Part shown: in pieces, positions 11,861 through 24,790 of the stretch
How positions within the stretch are numbered: the stretch's first letter is position 1
Layout of the letters: every line of letters starts with the position of its first letter
Assembly: GCA_037893245.1 (NCBI GenBank)
Contig: JBAIAA010000401.1
Span: 434,001-498,000, forward strand
Direction: 5' to 3'
Length of the DNA: 64,000 nt
From: Crossaster papposus
Taxonomy: Eukaryota; Echinodermata; Asteroidea; Velatida; Solasteridae
Notes under the pieces: generated by a model
Databases searched by the model: none
Told to the model about the DNA's origin: nothing
What the model saw: only the letters and a program-made list of their open reading frames with translations
Position numbers and translations under genes: made by a program

Positions 11861-11893
11861 CACGTGACCCTTCCTTCCGGTCTAAACCGGAAG
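11861..11893. promoter_or_regulatory. E-box plus inverted ETS pair (representative)
   Basis: CACGTG at 11861-11866 is followed by CTTCCGGT (11874-11881) and its inverted partner ACCGGAAG (11886-11893). The pair forms an 8-bp stem with a 4-base loop, so it is both a double ETS site and a small hairpin. The block recurs two or more times per A unit. B units keep the E-box but lack the ETS pair. Confidence 0.5.
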
Positions 11894-11984
11894 TGCCTCA
11901 TAATTTGAAAGTGAAAAATGATATGAACTTACTTTCAACGATGTTAGTGTCTGGCTACAATGTATTTTTCAAAAAAAATATTGG

Positions 11985-11992
11985 TGACGTCA
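11985..11992. promoter_or_regulatory. CRE palindrome TGACGTCA (representative)
   Basis: A perfect CREB/ATF palindrome. TGACGTCA recurs several times per unit in both A and B types, often doubled within 20 bases (for example 52270-52277 and 52290-52297). It is the most conserved motif shared by all subfamilies. Confidence 0.5.
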
Positions 11993-12002
11993 TAACATGT
12001 TA

Positions 12003-12021
12003 TAGCGCCCTCTAGCGGCAG
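12003..12021 (-). promoter_or_regulatory. CTCF-like site (representative of the A units)
   Basis: Read on the minus strand the 19 bases are CTGCCGCTAGAGGGCGCTA. Against the CTCF core CCASYAGRKGGCR the only mismatch is G in place of A at the third core base. The motif recurs at the same place in A-type modules across the array, for example 13038, 14460, 17112, 20984, 27776, 30214, 33264, 39599, 42040, 57460 and 58496 (starts approximate). Variants such as GCGTC or GTGGC occur in the last module of a unit. Binding is untested. Confidence 0.45.
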
Positions 12022-13520
12022 TTTGAAAAATTGTTAAAATGAATAATCTGTTGATGTGTGTGGCGAAGTTTGCTGAAATCACTTTATAACCGGTGTATTT
12101 AATCAGCTTCATGCTAGGAACAAGTTGACGGGAAGAAAAAATTATGACGTCACCAGACCTAAAGTTGAAAATGAAAAGACTCGTTTTCCTTTGAAAATTC
12201 CTAAAAAATTAAACCTGACAGATACAATCTTGATTTTTGCTCTAAAGGTTAATGTAAAAGTAGTTCTCGAACTTCCCTGTGTTTTGGGGCAAAAAACGAA
12301 CTTGAACATACCCTGCGGCACCCTTGAAATGTAATCGTTTTGGCCTAGGTGCAAAAAGCATTGACCCCTTACGTGTGCATGGCACCCGTATAATATACAT
12401 GCTAGTACATGTACGTATACACTGATAGTGTATTATGTATTGAGCGAATGTATCACCACTGACATCGTTGGTGCAAGCACATGTACGCTCACCCAAGAGG
12501 ACACTAGCCGCCAACCTGTGAAACAGGATGACGTCATCAAATTGCCCATGGGGAAGGGCGCCGCGTACGACAGGTAGTTAAACACGCTTTCGGCTACGCA
12601 GAATCCAACCCCGTAGACTTTGTAAACGTTGCTTGCACAATTCAAAGCACTTTTAACGGAAAAACAAAGTCGTATTCCCATAAACTTGACCCAGGTGAAG
12701 ACCCAATAGTGAACTGGTGTCTCGCAGACAGACGTCATGATGACGTCATCAGGAGTCACGTGACGTCATCTTAAAGGTTCAATTGATTTTATCTTTGAAA
12801 ATCAATAAAACATCAACCGCAATTGACCGAAACTTGAATTTTGTGGCAATTAATAGAATAATCCAGGATCTTCATTTTATCTCGTGTGCGTGAAATTACG
12901 TGACCCTTCCTTCCGGTCAAAACCGGAAGTGCCTTATAATTTGAAAGTGAAAAATGATATGAACTTACTTTTAACGATGTTATTGTCTGGCTAGAATAAA
13001 CTATTCAAAAAAATTCGGGCGACGTCATAACATGTTATAGCGCCCTCTAGCGGCAGGTTGAAAATGGTTAAAATGATTAATCTGTTGATGTGTGTTGCGA
13101 AGTTTGCTGAAATAACTTTATAACTGGTGTATATAATCAGCTTCATGCTTAGACCATATTGGGAAGGAGAAATATTTATGACGTCACCAAACCGGAAGTT
13201 ACAATAAAAAATCCTTTAAACTGTAAAAAGTCGCTTAAAAATCAACCGCTATAGATATATCCAGATTTTTGCTTCAAATAGCAAAGTTAAGACTGATCTC
13301 GAGTTTCTGTTAATTACGTCACAATGACGTCATCAAGTGTCAGATTACAAGCAACCAAATATTTCTAAATTTAATCTTTGAAAATCAATATAAAATCAAC
13401 TGTAAGAGATCTGATTTAGATTTTTAGGATAATTGATAGATTAATCCATGGTCTTCATAATTTGTATTACATGCAAAAAGACCTGACACTTCCTTCCGGT
13501 CCAAACCGGAAGTTCCTTAT

Positions 13521-13590
13521 GAGCGCCATGAGCGCCGTTTTACGGCGGATACCGGCGCTATATAAGTCTTCTATGTATGTATGTATGTAT
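13521..13590 (+). repeat. Small retroelement-tail-like insertion
   Basis: Compared with other A units, where AAGTGCCTTATAATTTAAAAG is continuous, this copy has about 70 extra bases. They are rich in GAGCGCC/GGCGC, then GCGCTATATAAG, then a (TATG)n run. GCGCTATATAA followed by a short repeat resembles the 3' end of some invertebrate SINE/LINE copies. The same insertion is in unit 2 at 15978-16047, so it predates their duplication. Confidence 0.5.
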
Positions 13591-14003
13591 AATTTAAAAG
13601 TAAAAAACGATGTGAACTTACTTTCAACGATGTTAGGAGCTGGCTAGGTTGTAAGTAACAAAAATGTTAACAGTGACTTCATAAAATGTTAAAGCGCCCT
13701 CTAGCGTCATGTTGACAAATGTTACGTCATGTTACCATTATGTTTGAATTATTACGTTTTTAGACGTTGAAGGCATATCTCAGCAAAGGATCGTGTTAAC
13801 ATAACACCTCATTGTGTGTTGTTAGGTGATAGATAGTTGCACAAAAAGTTCAGAAACGTGTGACGTCATCGTTTTAATCAGTTGGAATTTATTTTAATCT
13901 GTTTAAATTAACTTAAATTCGTTTTTTTGGAAAAAAAATACTCTAAAAAAATGCGAAACCGAAAAAGCCCTATGTTCTGTTCCTTGAACAGACGTAGTTC
14001 TAG

Positions 14004-16491
14004 TCTTTTGTTTTTTTTCTTTTAGTAACCTAAACTCCATAGACTTTGTACACGTTTTTTTGCACAAGTACTTTTACCAGAAAACAAAGTCGTATTTCCA
14101 TAAAACTTAACCCAGGTGAAGACCCTATAGTAATCTCGTGCCTAGCCGACATACGACATGGTGACGTCATCAGGGGTCACGTGACGCCATCTTAAAGGTG
14201 CAATTGATTTAATCTTTGAAAATCAATAACAAATCAACCGCAAAAGACCGAAACTAAATTTTTGTGGCAATAGATAGAATAATCCAGGATCTTAATTTTA
14301 TCTCGTGTGCGTGAAATCACGTGACCCTTCCTTCCGGTCTAAACCGGAAGTGCCTCATAATTTGAAAGTGAAAAATGATATGAACTTACTTTCAACGATG
14401 TTAGTGTCTGGCTACAATGTATTTTTCAAAAAAAATATTGGTGACGTCATAACATGTTATAGCGCCCTCTAGCGGCAGTTTGAAAAATTGTTAAAATGAA
14501 TAATCTGTTGATGTGTGTGGCGAAGTTTGCTGAAATCACTTTATAACCGGTGTATTTAATCAGCTTCATGCTAGGAACAAGTTGACGGGAAGAAAAAATT
14601 ATGACGTCACCAGACCTAAAGTTGAAAATGAAAAGACTCGTTTTCCTTTGAAAATTCCTAAAAAATTAAACCTGACAGATACAATCTTGATTTTTGCTCT
14701 AAAGGTTAATGTAAAAGTAGTTCTCGAACTTCCCTGTGTTTTGGGGCAAAAAACGAACTTGAACATACCCTGCGGCACCCTTGAAATGTAATCGTTTTGG
14801 CCTAGGTGCAAAAAGCATTGACCCCTTACGTGTGCATGGCACCCGTATAATATACATGCTAGTACATGTACGTATACACTGATAGTGTATTATGTATTGA
14901 GCGAATGTATCACCACTGACATCGTTGGTGCAAGCACATGTACGCTCACCCAAGAGGACACTAGCCGCCAACCTGTGAAACAGGATGACGTCATCAAATT
15001 GCCCATGGGGAAGGGCGCCGCGTACGACAGGTAGTTAAACACGCTTTCGGCTACGCAGAATCCAACCCCGTAGACTTTGTAAACGTTGCTTGCACAATTC
15101 AAAGCACTTTTAACGGAAAAACAAAGTCGTATTCCCATAAACTTGACCCAGGTGAAGACCCAATAGTGAACTGGTGTCTCGCAGACAGACGTCATGATGA
15201 CGTCATCAGGAGTCACGTGACGTCATCTTAAAGGTTCAATTGATTTTATCTTTGAAAATCAATAAAACATCAACCGCAATTGACCGAAACTTGAATTTTG
15301 TGGCAATTAATAGAATAATCCAGGATCTTCATTTTATCTCGTGTGCGTGAAATTACGTGACCCTTCCTTCCGGTCAAAACCGGAAGTGCCTTATAATTTG
15401 AAAGTGAAAAATGATATGAACTTACTTTTAACGATGTTATTGTCTGGCTAGAATAAACTATTCAAAAAAATTCGGGCGACGTCATAACATGTTATAGCGC
15501 CCTCTAGCGGCAGGTTGAAAATGGTTAAAATGATTAATCTGTTGATGTGTGTTGCGAAGTTTGCTGAAATAACTTTATAACTGGTGTATATAATCAGCTT
15601 CATGCTTAGACCATATTGGGAAGGAGAAATATTTATGACGTCACCAAACCGGAAGTTACAATAAAAAATCCTTTAAACTGTAAAAAGTCGCTTAAAAATC
15701 AACCGCTATAGATATATCCAGATTTTTGCTTCAAATAGCAAAGTTAAGACTGATCTCGAGTTTCTGTTAATTACGTCACAATGACGTCATCAAGTGTCAG
15801 ATTACAAGCAACCAAATATTTCTAAATTTAATCTTTGAAAATCAATATAAAATCAACTGTAAGAGATCTGATTTAGATTTTTAGGATAATTGATAGATTA
15901 ATCCATGGTCTTCATAATTTGTATTACATGCAAAAAGACCTGACACTTCCTTCCGGTCCAAACCGGAAGTTCCTTATGAGCGCCATGAGCGCCGTTTTAC
16001 GGCGGATACCGGCGCTATATAAGTCTTCTATGTATGTATGTATGTATAATTTAAAAGTAAAAAACGATGTGAACTTACTTTCAACGATGTTAGGAGCTGG
16101 CTAGGTTGTAAGTAACAAAAATGTTAACAGTGACTTCATAAAATGTTAAAGCGCCCTCTAGCGTCATGTTGACAAATGTTACGTCATGTTACCATTATGT
16201 TTGAATTATTACGTTTTTCGACCTTTAAGTCATATCTCAGCAACGGAACGTGCTAACATAACATACGTTTGTATTGTTAGGTGATAGATAGTTGCACAAA
16301 AGTTCACAAACGTGTGACGTCATCGTTTTAATCAGTTTGGATTCATTTTAATCTGTTTAAATTAACTTAAATTCGTTTTCGATGATTTTAAATTATTTTG
16401 ATGGTATAAAAGTTCAATTTTTGAAAAATTTAATCTAAAAAATTGCGAAAGCGAAAAAGCCCTATGTTCTGTTCCTCGAACAGACGTAGTT
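14004..16491 (+). mobile_element. Array unit 2 (type A, duplicate of unit 1)
   Basis: It lacks the 5' hairpin and begins directly with the pyrimidine run. 14246-16215 repeats 11789-13758 at an offset of 2457 bp with no difference noticed. The 3' stem-loop is at 16468-16487, but CTAG is missing: the next 5' hairpin starts at 16492 directly after GTAGT. This looks like a junction deletion of about six bases. Confidence 0.8.
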
Positions 16492-19077
16492 GGCTTTTTC
16501 GCAAATTTGCGAAAAGGCCTTTGTTTTTGTTCTGATTTTTTTTTTCTTTTTGGCTTTTTCGCAATTTTGCGAAAAAGCCTTTGTTTTTGTTCTGATTTTT
16601 TTTTTGGCTTTTTCGCAATTTTGCGAAAAAGCCTTTGTTTTTGTTCTGATTTTTTTTTTTCTTCTTTTTTTCTTTTAGTAACCTAAACCCCATAGACTTT
16701 GTGCACGTTTTTTTGCACAAGTACTTTTACCAGAAAACAAAGTCGTATTTCCATAAAACTTAACCCAGGTGAACCCCCTATATTGAACTCGTGTCTCGCA
16801 GAAATACGTCATGGTGACGTCATCAGGGGTCACGTGACGTCATCTTAAAGGTGTAATTGATTTAATCTTTGAAATTCAATAACAAATCAACCGCAAAAGA
16901 CCGAAACTTAATTTTTGTGGCAACAGATAGAATAATCCAGGATCTTAATTTTATCTCGTGTGCGTGAAATCACGTGACCCTTCCTTCCGGTCTAAACCGG
17001 AAGTGCCTCATAATTTGAAAGTGAAAAATGATATGAACTTACTTTCAACGATGTTAGTGTCTGGCTACAATGTATTTTTCAAAAAAAATATTGGTGACGT
17101 CATAACATGTTATAGCGCCCTCTAGCGGCAGTTTGAAAAATTGTTAAAATGAATAATCTGTTGATGTGTGTGGCGAAGTTTGCTGAAATCACTTTATAAC
17201 CGGTGTATTTAATCAGCTTCATGCTAGGAACAAGTTGACGGGAAGAAAAAATTATGACGTCACCAGACCGGAAGTTAGAATGAAAAGACTCCTTTTCCTT
17301 TGAAAATTCCTAAAAAATTAAACCTGACAGATACAATCTTGATTTTTGTTCTAAAGTTTAATGTAAAAGTAGTTCTCGAACTTCCCTGTGTTTTGGGGCA
17401 AAAAACAAACTTGAACATACCCTGCGGCACCCTTGAAATGTAATCGTTTTGGCCTAGGTGCAAAAAGCATTGACCCCTTACGTGTGCATGGCACACGTAT
17501 AATAGGGGTGTATATGCCTGTATATGTACGTACGTATACACTGATAGTGTACTATTCATTGAGCGAATGTATCACTACTGACATCGTACGTGCATGCAAA
17601 TGTACGCTCACCCAAGAGGACACTAGCCGACAACCAGCGAAACAAAATGACGTCATCAAATTGCCTATGGGGAAGGGCGCTGTGTGCGACAGGTAGGTAA
17701 ACACGCTCTCGGCTACGCATAATTCAATCCCATAGACTTTGTAAACGTTGTTTGCACAATTACAAGCACTTTTAACAAAAAACAAAGTCGTATTTCCATA
17801 AAACTTAACCCAGGTGAAGACCCTATAGTAAACTCGTGTCTGGCAGACCTACATCATGGTTACGTCATCAGGGGTCACGTCACGTCATCTTAAAAGTGAA
17901 ATTGATTTAATCTTTAAACATCAATAACAAATCAACCACAAAAGACCGAAACTTGATTTGTGTGGCAATAGATAGAACAATCCAGAATCTTCATTTTATC
18001 TCGTGTGCGTAAAATCACGTGACCCTTCCTTCCGGTCCAAACCGGAAGTGCCTCATAATTTAAAAGTGAAAAATGATATGAACTTACTTTCAACGATGTT
18101 AGTGTCTGGCTAGAATAAACTTTTCAAAAAAAAAATCGGCGACGTCATAACATGTTATAGCGCCCTCTAGCGGCAGGTTGGAAAATGGTTAAAATGCAGA
18201 ATCTGTTGTGTGTGGCGAAGTTTGCTGAAACCACTTTATAACCGGTGTATATAATCAGCTGCATGCTTAGACCATATTGGGAAGGAGAAATATTTATGAC
18301 GTCACCAAACCAGAAGTTACAATGAAAAATCTTTTAAACCTTAAACAATCGCTTTAAAATCAACCGCTATAGATATAATCCAGATTTTTGCATCAGATAG
18401 CAAATTAAAGACAGCTCTCGAGCTTTCTGTTAATTACGTCACGATGACGTCATCAAATGTCAGATTACAAGCAACCAAATATTTCTAGATTTAATCTTTG
18501 AAAATCAATATAAAATAAACTGTAAGAGATCTGATTCAGATTTTTAAGGGAATTGGTCTTCATAATTTGTATTACATGCAAAAAAACCTGACCCTTCCTT
18601 CCGGTCCAAACCGGAAGTGCATTATAGTTTAAAAGTGGAAAACGATGTGAACTTACTTTCAACGATGTTAGGCGCTGGCTAGGTAGTAAGTAACAAACAA
18701 GTTAACGGTGACTTTTTAAAAATGTTATAGCGCACTCTAGCGGCATGTTGACAAATGTTACATCATATTACGATTATATTTAAATTATTACATTTTTCGA
18801 ACTTTAAGCCATATCTCAGCAACGGAACGTGCTAACATAACACATACGTTTGTATTGTTAGGTGATAGATAGTTGCACAAAAAGTTCACAAACGTGTGAC
18901 GTCATCGTTTTAATCAGTTTGGATTCATTTTAATCTGTTTAAATTAACTTAAATTCGTTTTCGTTGATTTTAAATTATTTTGATGGTATAAAAGGTCAAT
19001 TTTTGACAAATTTAATCTAAAAAATTGCGAAAGCGAAAAAGCCCTATGTTCTGTTCCTCGAACAGACGTAGTTCTAG
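16492..19077 (+). mobile_element. Array unit 3 (type A, three stacked 5' hairpins)
   Basis: Three 5' hairpin modules stand in a row: 16492-16519, 16552-16579 and 16606-16633. Each is followed by TTTGTTTTTGTTCTGA and T-runs. The body follows the unit 1 plan but is diverged. CTAG is at 19074-19077. Confidence 0.8.
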
Positions 19078-20532
19078 TTTTTTTTGGCTTTTTCGCAATT
19101 TTGCGAAAAAGCCTTTGTTTTTGTTCTGATTTTTTTTTTTCTTTCTTTTTTTTCTTTTAGTAACCTAAACTCCATAGACTTTGTACACGTTTTTTTGCAC
19201 AAGTACTTTTACCAGAGAACAAAGTCGTATTTCCATAAAACTTAACCCAAGTGAAGACCCCATAGTAAGCTCGTGCCTAGCCGACATACGTCACGGTGAG
19301 GTCATCAGGGGTCACGTGACGTCATATTAAAGGTGTAATTGATTTAATCTTTGAAATTCAATAACAAATCAACCGCAAAAGACCGAAACTTAATTTTTGT
19401 GGCAATAGATAGAATAATCCAGGATCTTGATTTTATCTCGCGTGCGTGAAATCACGTGACCCTTCCTTCCGGTCTAAACCGGAAGTGCCTCATAATTTGA
19501 AAGTGAAAAATGATATGAACTTACTTTCAACGATGTTAGTGTCTGGCTACAATGTATTTTTCCAAAAAAATATTGGTGACGTCATAACATGTTATAGCGC
19601 CCTCTAGCGGCAGGTTGAAAATGGTTAAAATGATTAATCTGTTGATGTGTGTTGCGAAGTTTGGTGAAATAACTTTATAACTGGTGTATATAATCAGCTT
19701 CATGCTTAGACCATATTGGGAAGGAGAAATATTTTTGACAACACCAAACCGGAAGTTACAATGAAAAGACCTTTAAACCTTAAAAAAATGCTTAAAAATC
19801 AACCGCGATAGATATAATCTAGATTCTTGCTTCAAATAGCAAAGTTAATACAGCTCTCGAGCTTTCTGTTAATTACGTCCAGATGACGTCATCAAGTGTC
19901 AGATTACAAGCAACCAAATATGTCTAGATTTAATCTTTGAAAATTGATATAAAATCAACTGTAAGAGATCTGATTTAGATTTTTAAGAGAATTGATAGAT
20001 TAATCCATGGTCTTCATAATTTGTATTACATGCAAGAAGACCTGACCATTCCTTCCGGTTTAAACCGGAAGTGCCTTATAGTTTAAAAGTGGAAAACGAT
20101 GTGAACTTATTTTCAACGATGTTAGGCGCTGGCTAGGTTGTAAGTAACAACAAAGTTAACGGTAAATTCATAAAATGTTATAGTGCCCTCTAGCGGCATG
20201 TTGGCAAATGTTACGTCATATTACAATTATATTTGAATTATTACGTGTTTAGACCTTTAAGCCATATCTCAGCAACGAAACGTGCTAACATAACAACTTT
20301 TTGTATTGTTAGGGGATAGATAGTTGCACAAAAAGTTCACAAACGTGTGACGTCATCGTTTTAATCAGTTTGAATTAATTTTAATCTGTTTAAATTAACT
20401 TAAATTCGTTTCCAATGATTTTAAATTGTTTTGATGGTATAAAAGTTCATTTTTTGAAAAATTTAATAAAAAAAAAAAAATGCGAATTCGAAAAAGCCCT
20501 ATGTTCTGTTCCTCGAACAGACGTAGTTCTAG
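19078..20532 (+). mobile_element. Array unit 4 (type A, short)
   Basis: 5' hairpin at 19086-19113 and CTAG at 20529-20532. At 1455 bp it lacks the ~400-bp block (present in unit 1 at about 12241-12660) and one internal module, so it is an internal deletion form. Confidence 0.8.
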
Positions 20533-23318
20533 TTTTCTTTTCTTTTAGTAACCTAAACCCCATAGACTTTGTACACGTTTTTTCTGCCCGTCACTTTTAA
20601 TCGAAAACAAAGTCGTATTTACATAAAACTTAACCCAGGTGAAGACCCCATAGTGAACTCGTGTCTCGCAGAAATACGTCATGGTGACGTCATCAGGGGT
20701 CACGTGACGTCATCTTAAAGGTGTTATTGATTTAATCTTTGAAATTCAATAACAAATCAACCGCAAAAGACCGAAACTTAATGTTTGTGGCAATAGATAG
20801 AATAATCCAGGATCTTGATTTTATCTCGCGTGCGTGAAATCACGTGACCCTTCCTTCCGGTCTAAACCGGAAGTGCCTCATAATTTGAAAGTGAAAAATG
20901 ATATGAACTTACTTTCAACGATGTTAGTGTCTGGCTAAAATATATTTTTCCAAAAAAAATTGGTGACGTCATAACATGTTATAGCGCCCTCTAGCGGCAG
21001 TTTGAATAATGGTTAAAATGAATAATCTGTTGATGTGTGTGGCGAAGTTTGCTGAAATCACTTTATAACCGGTGTATTTAATCAGCTTCATGCTAGGAAC
21101 AAGTTGACGGGAAGAAAAAATTATGACGTCACCAGACCGGAAGTTAGAATGAAAAGACTCTTTTTCCTTTGAAAATTCCTAAAAAATTAAACTTGACAGA
21201 TACAATCTTGATTTTTGCTCTAAAGGTTAATGTAAAAGTAGTTCTCGAACTTCCCTGTGTTTTGGGGCAAAAAACGAACTTGAACATACCCTGCGGCACC
21301 CTTGAAATGTAATCGTTTTGGCCTAGGTGCAAAAAGCATTGACCCCTTACTTGTGCATGGCACACGTATAATATACATGCTAGTACATGTACGTATACAA
21401 CACTGATAGTGCATTATGTATTGAGCGAATGTATCACCACTGACATCGTTCGTGCAAGCACATGTACGCTCACCCAAGAGGACACTAGCCGCCAACCTGT
21501 GAAACAGGATGACGTCATCAAATTGCCCATGGGGAAGGGCGCCGCGTACGACAGGTAGGTACCGTACACACGCTTTCGGCTATGCAGAATCCAATATCCC
21601 ATAGACTTTGTAAACGTTGTTTGCACAATTCTGAATTCCAAGCAATTTTAACGGAAAACAAAGTCGTATTGCCATAAAACTTGACCCAGGTGAAGACCCT
21701 ATAGTGAACTCCAGTCTCGCCGACAGACGCCATGATGAAGACGTCATTAGGGTCACGTGACGTTATCTTAAAGGCGCAATAGATTTAATCTTTAAAAATC
21801 AATAACAGATCAACCACAAAAACCCTGAACTCTAATTTTGTGGCAATAGATAGAATAATCTAGGATCATCATTTTATCTCGTGTGCGTGAAATCACGTGA
21901 CCTTTCCTTCCGGTCAAAACCGGAAGTGCCTTAGACTTTGTAAACGTTGCTTGCACAATTCCAAGCACTCTTAACGGAAAACAAAGTCGTATTCCCATTA
22001 AACTTGACCCAGGTGGAGACCCTATAGTGAACTCCAGTCTCGCCGATAGACGCCATAATGAAGACTTCATCGGGGTCACGTGACGTCATAAAATAAAAAT
22101 AATTAAAGGTGTAATTGATTTAATCTTTGAAAATCAATAAAATATCAACCGCAAAAGACCGAAACTTGAATTTTGTGGCAATAGATAGAATGACCCAGGA
22201 TCTTCATTTCATCTCGCGTGCGTGAAGTCACGTGACCCTTCCTTCCGGTCCAAACCGGAAGTGCCTTATAATTTAAAACTGGAAAATGATATGAACTTAC
22301 TTTCAACGATGTTAGTGTCTGGCTAGAATAAACTTTTCAAAAAAATTACCGGCGACGTCATAACACGTTATAGCGCCCTCTAGCGGCAGGTTGAAAAATT
22401 GTTAAAATGCATAATTTGTTGATGTGTGTGGCAAAGTTTGCTGAAATAACTTTATAACCGGTGTATATAATCAGCTTCATGCTTAGACCACATTGGGAAG
22501 GAGAAATATTTATGACGTCACCAAACCGGAAGTTACAATACAAAATCCTTTAAACTTTAAAAAGTCGCTTAAAAATCAACCGCTATAGATATAATCCAGA
22601 TTTTTGCTTCAGATAGCAAAGTTAAGACTGATCTCGAGTTTCTGTTAATTACGTCACAATGACGTCATCAAGTGTCAGATTACAAGCAACCAAATATTTC
22701 TAAATTTATTCTTTGAAAATCAATATAAAATCAACTATGAGAGATCTGATTTAGATTTTAAAGGAAATTGATAGATTAATCATGGTCTTCATAATTTGTA
22801 TTACATGCAAAAAGACCTGACACTTCCTTCCGGTCCAAACCGGAAGTGCCTTATAATTTGAAAGTTGAAAATGATATGAATTTACTTTCAACGATGATAG
22901 TCTCTAGGTAGCCTGCACTCTACAAACAAAGTTACCGGTGACGTCATAAATTGTTATAACGCCCTCTAGTGACAGGTTGAAAAATGTTTAAAATGAATAA
23001 TCAGTTCATTTTCGTTGCGAAGTTTGCTCAAATCGCTTTATAATTGGTATTTATAATCAGCATCTTGTTAGGAACAAGTTGGCGGATAAAAACAAAATAA
23101 TATGACGTCACTAGACCGGAAATTACAATTAAAAAACCTTTAAACATTTCTGAAAATTAAGTGCGAGAGATATAATCCAATTAATAATTTAAAATTTGCA
23201 GTTTTGAAAAAATTAAAGTAAAGAAATTTATTAAATGAAATCATAAATGTAATGAACAATACAACAAATAAATGCGAAAAAGCCATATGCTCTGTTCCTT
23301 GAACAGACATATCTCTAG
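20533..23318 (+). mobile_element. Array unit 5 (type A, variant 3' end)
   Basis: It has no 5' hairpin. The 3' end is the variant GCGAAAAAGCCATATGCTCT with stem-loop then CTAG at 23315-23318. The stretch 21414-22160 is nearly identical to unit 17 on both sides of the insertion there, and supplies that insertion's empty site at 21738-21750. Confidence 0.8.
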
Positions 23319-24485
23319 TTGGCTTTTCCGCAAACAGCGGAAAAGCCTTTCTTTTTGTGTTCATTTTTTTTCTTTCTTCTTCTTTTTGTCGCCTAAATCC
23401 CATAGACTTTGTACACGTTTTTTCTGCGTGCCACTTTTGCTATTAATCTTGGCCATACATCATTCAAATTAAGCATAGTCATAGTCCTTATAGCAGAGAT
23501 GTGTCCCGAAGAGTAACGTCATGGTGACGTCATCGACTAATTTATTATAGATTTTTGAATATTTAATTTCTCCCATAGACTTTGTGCACAAAAATTAAGA
23601 AAACATTGTCGATTTTCAAAGGGCATTTTCGACTGTTTGCCAGTAATTCATTTATATCACTCTTTGTCCAAGCAAAGACCCTAATTCAAACAACATTGTG
23701 TAATGATGACGTCATGATGACGTCATGAGGTGTTTATTTATAGGCAATTAAATTGTGACACTTTTGATATTTAAAAATGCATAAGAAATCAACCGTACGC
23801 GCCCGCAGCATTCTGTTGCCGGCAAGTGGTAGAGTAGGTTGAGGTCTTTATTTCATTCAGTGTGCGTGAAATCACGTGACCCTTGCTTCCGGTCGAAAAA
23901 GGCCAAAACCGGAAGTGGCTTATTATTTGAAAGTGGTAATAGATATGAACTTGCTTTCAACGGTGTTGGCCTCTTGGCTAATAGTATTCTTGAAATCATC
24001 TACCAATGACGTCATTTTATTTTCTAGCGCCCTCTAGCAACAGGTTGAAAATTTTCAAAAATGTATTTTGAATAGATGTTTGTGGCGAAGTTTGTCGGAA
24101 TCGCCTAAATATTGGTGTGTATGATGACCTTGACCAACTTAAGATGTGTGCGAAGTTTTAGGCGCATGACGTCATCAGACCGGAAGTTCTGTTGAAAAGA
24201 CCTTTCCTTTTTCAAAAATTGCTGACACATATCAATCCGTACAGATATAATCTTGAATTGTCCATTAAATTATAGCGTAAACATTTGCCTCAACAGTCTC
24301 AAGTTCCCAGCTTTTCAAAATTTTCACACAATTGACGCGGCGTCGCGAAAAAAAATGCCCTTGCGCAAGTTGCGGCAGAGAGCTTTAAAACATGCCAGGA
24401 CTTCCACATGTGTAGCACGTACACGTGGCTTTGAAACGTCGTACAGTGTACATTACGTCCCTTCATTCTCGCCAAAAGAGGGCAG

Positions 24486-24790
24486 TACATAACTTTAACG
24501 GTTGTATTAGCTGTGCAAGGCCAGGCAACGTAAAACGAGCGGGCAGCATCTTATTACATGTAACACTTTTACGGGATCAAAAGGATAGCGCGTTACAAAA
24601 CAAAATAACGGCCCACCATTCGCCAATCAGTAACTTTAACGATTGTACGGGCGCACAGGCTAAGCTGTGCAAGGCCTCGTAAGCCTGAACTGAACACTTT
24701 TACGGGATCAAAATAAGGACAGCGCGTCACCCAACAAATATAGCCTCACACCGTGAAAAGTGAATGGCGCCCCCATTCGCCAATCAGTAG
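24486..24790 (+). repeat. ~170-bp diverged tandem duplication
   Basis: Two copies share, in order, AACTTTAACG, AGCTGTGCAAGGCC, CACTTTTACGGGATCAAAA, ACAGCGCGT or ATAGCGCGT, and ATTCGCCAATCAGTA. They lie in the unrelated interior of unit 6. GCCAATCAG is a CCAAT-box-like element repeated in both. Confidence 0.65.

Larger units (their letters stand above)
11490..14003 (+). mobile_element. Array unit 1 (type A, complete)
   Basis: 5' hairpin at 11490-11517; 3' stem-loop at 13976-13992; CTAG at 14000-14003. About 1.97 kb of its body (11789-13758) matches unit 2 with no difference I could find. It contains a ~70-bp insertion at 13521-13590 that other units lack. The minus-strand frames inside (12142-12354, 12242-12514, 12433-12759) recur in many units because the DNA recurs; they are not treated as genes. 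Confidence 0.8.

Noticed and set aside
16430..16720. Lys/Asn- and Phe-rich frames at hairpin stacks
   Set aside because: Translations of hairpin modules and T-runs (also at 32616-32907, 48583-48895 and 50099-50413).
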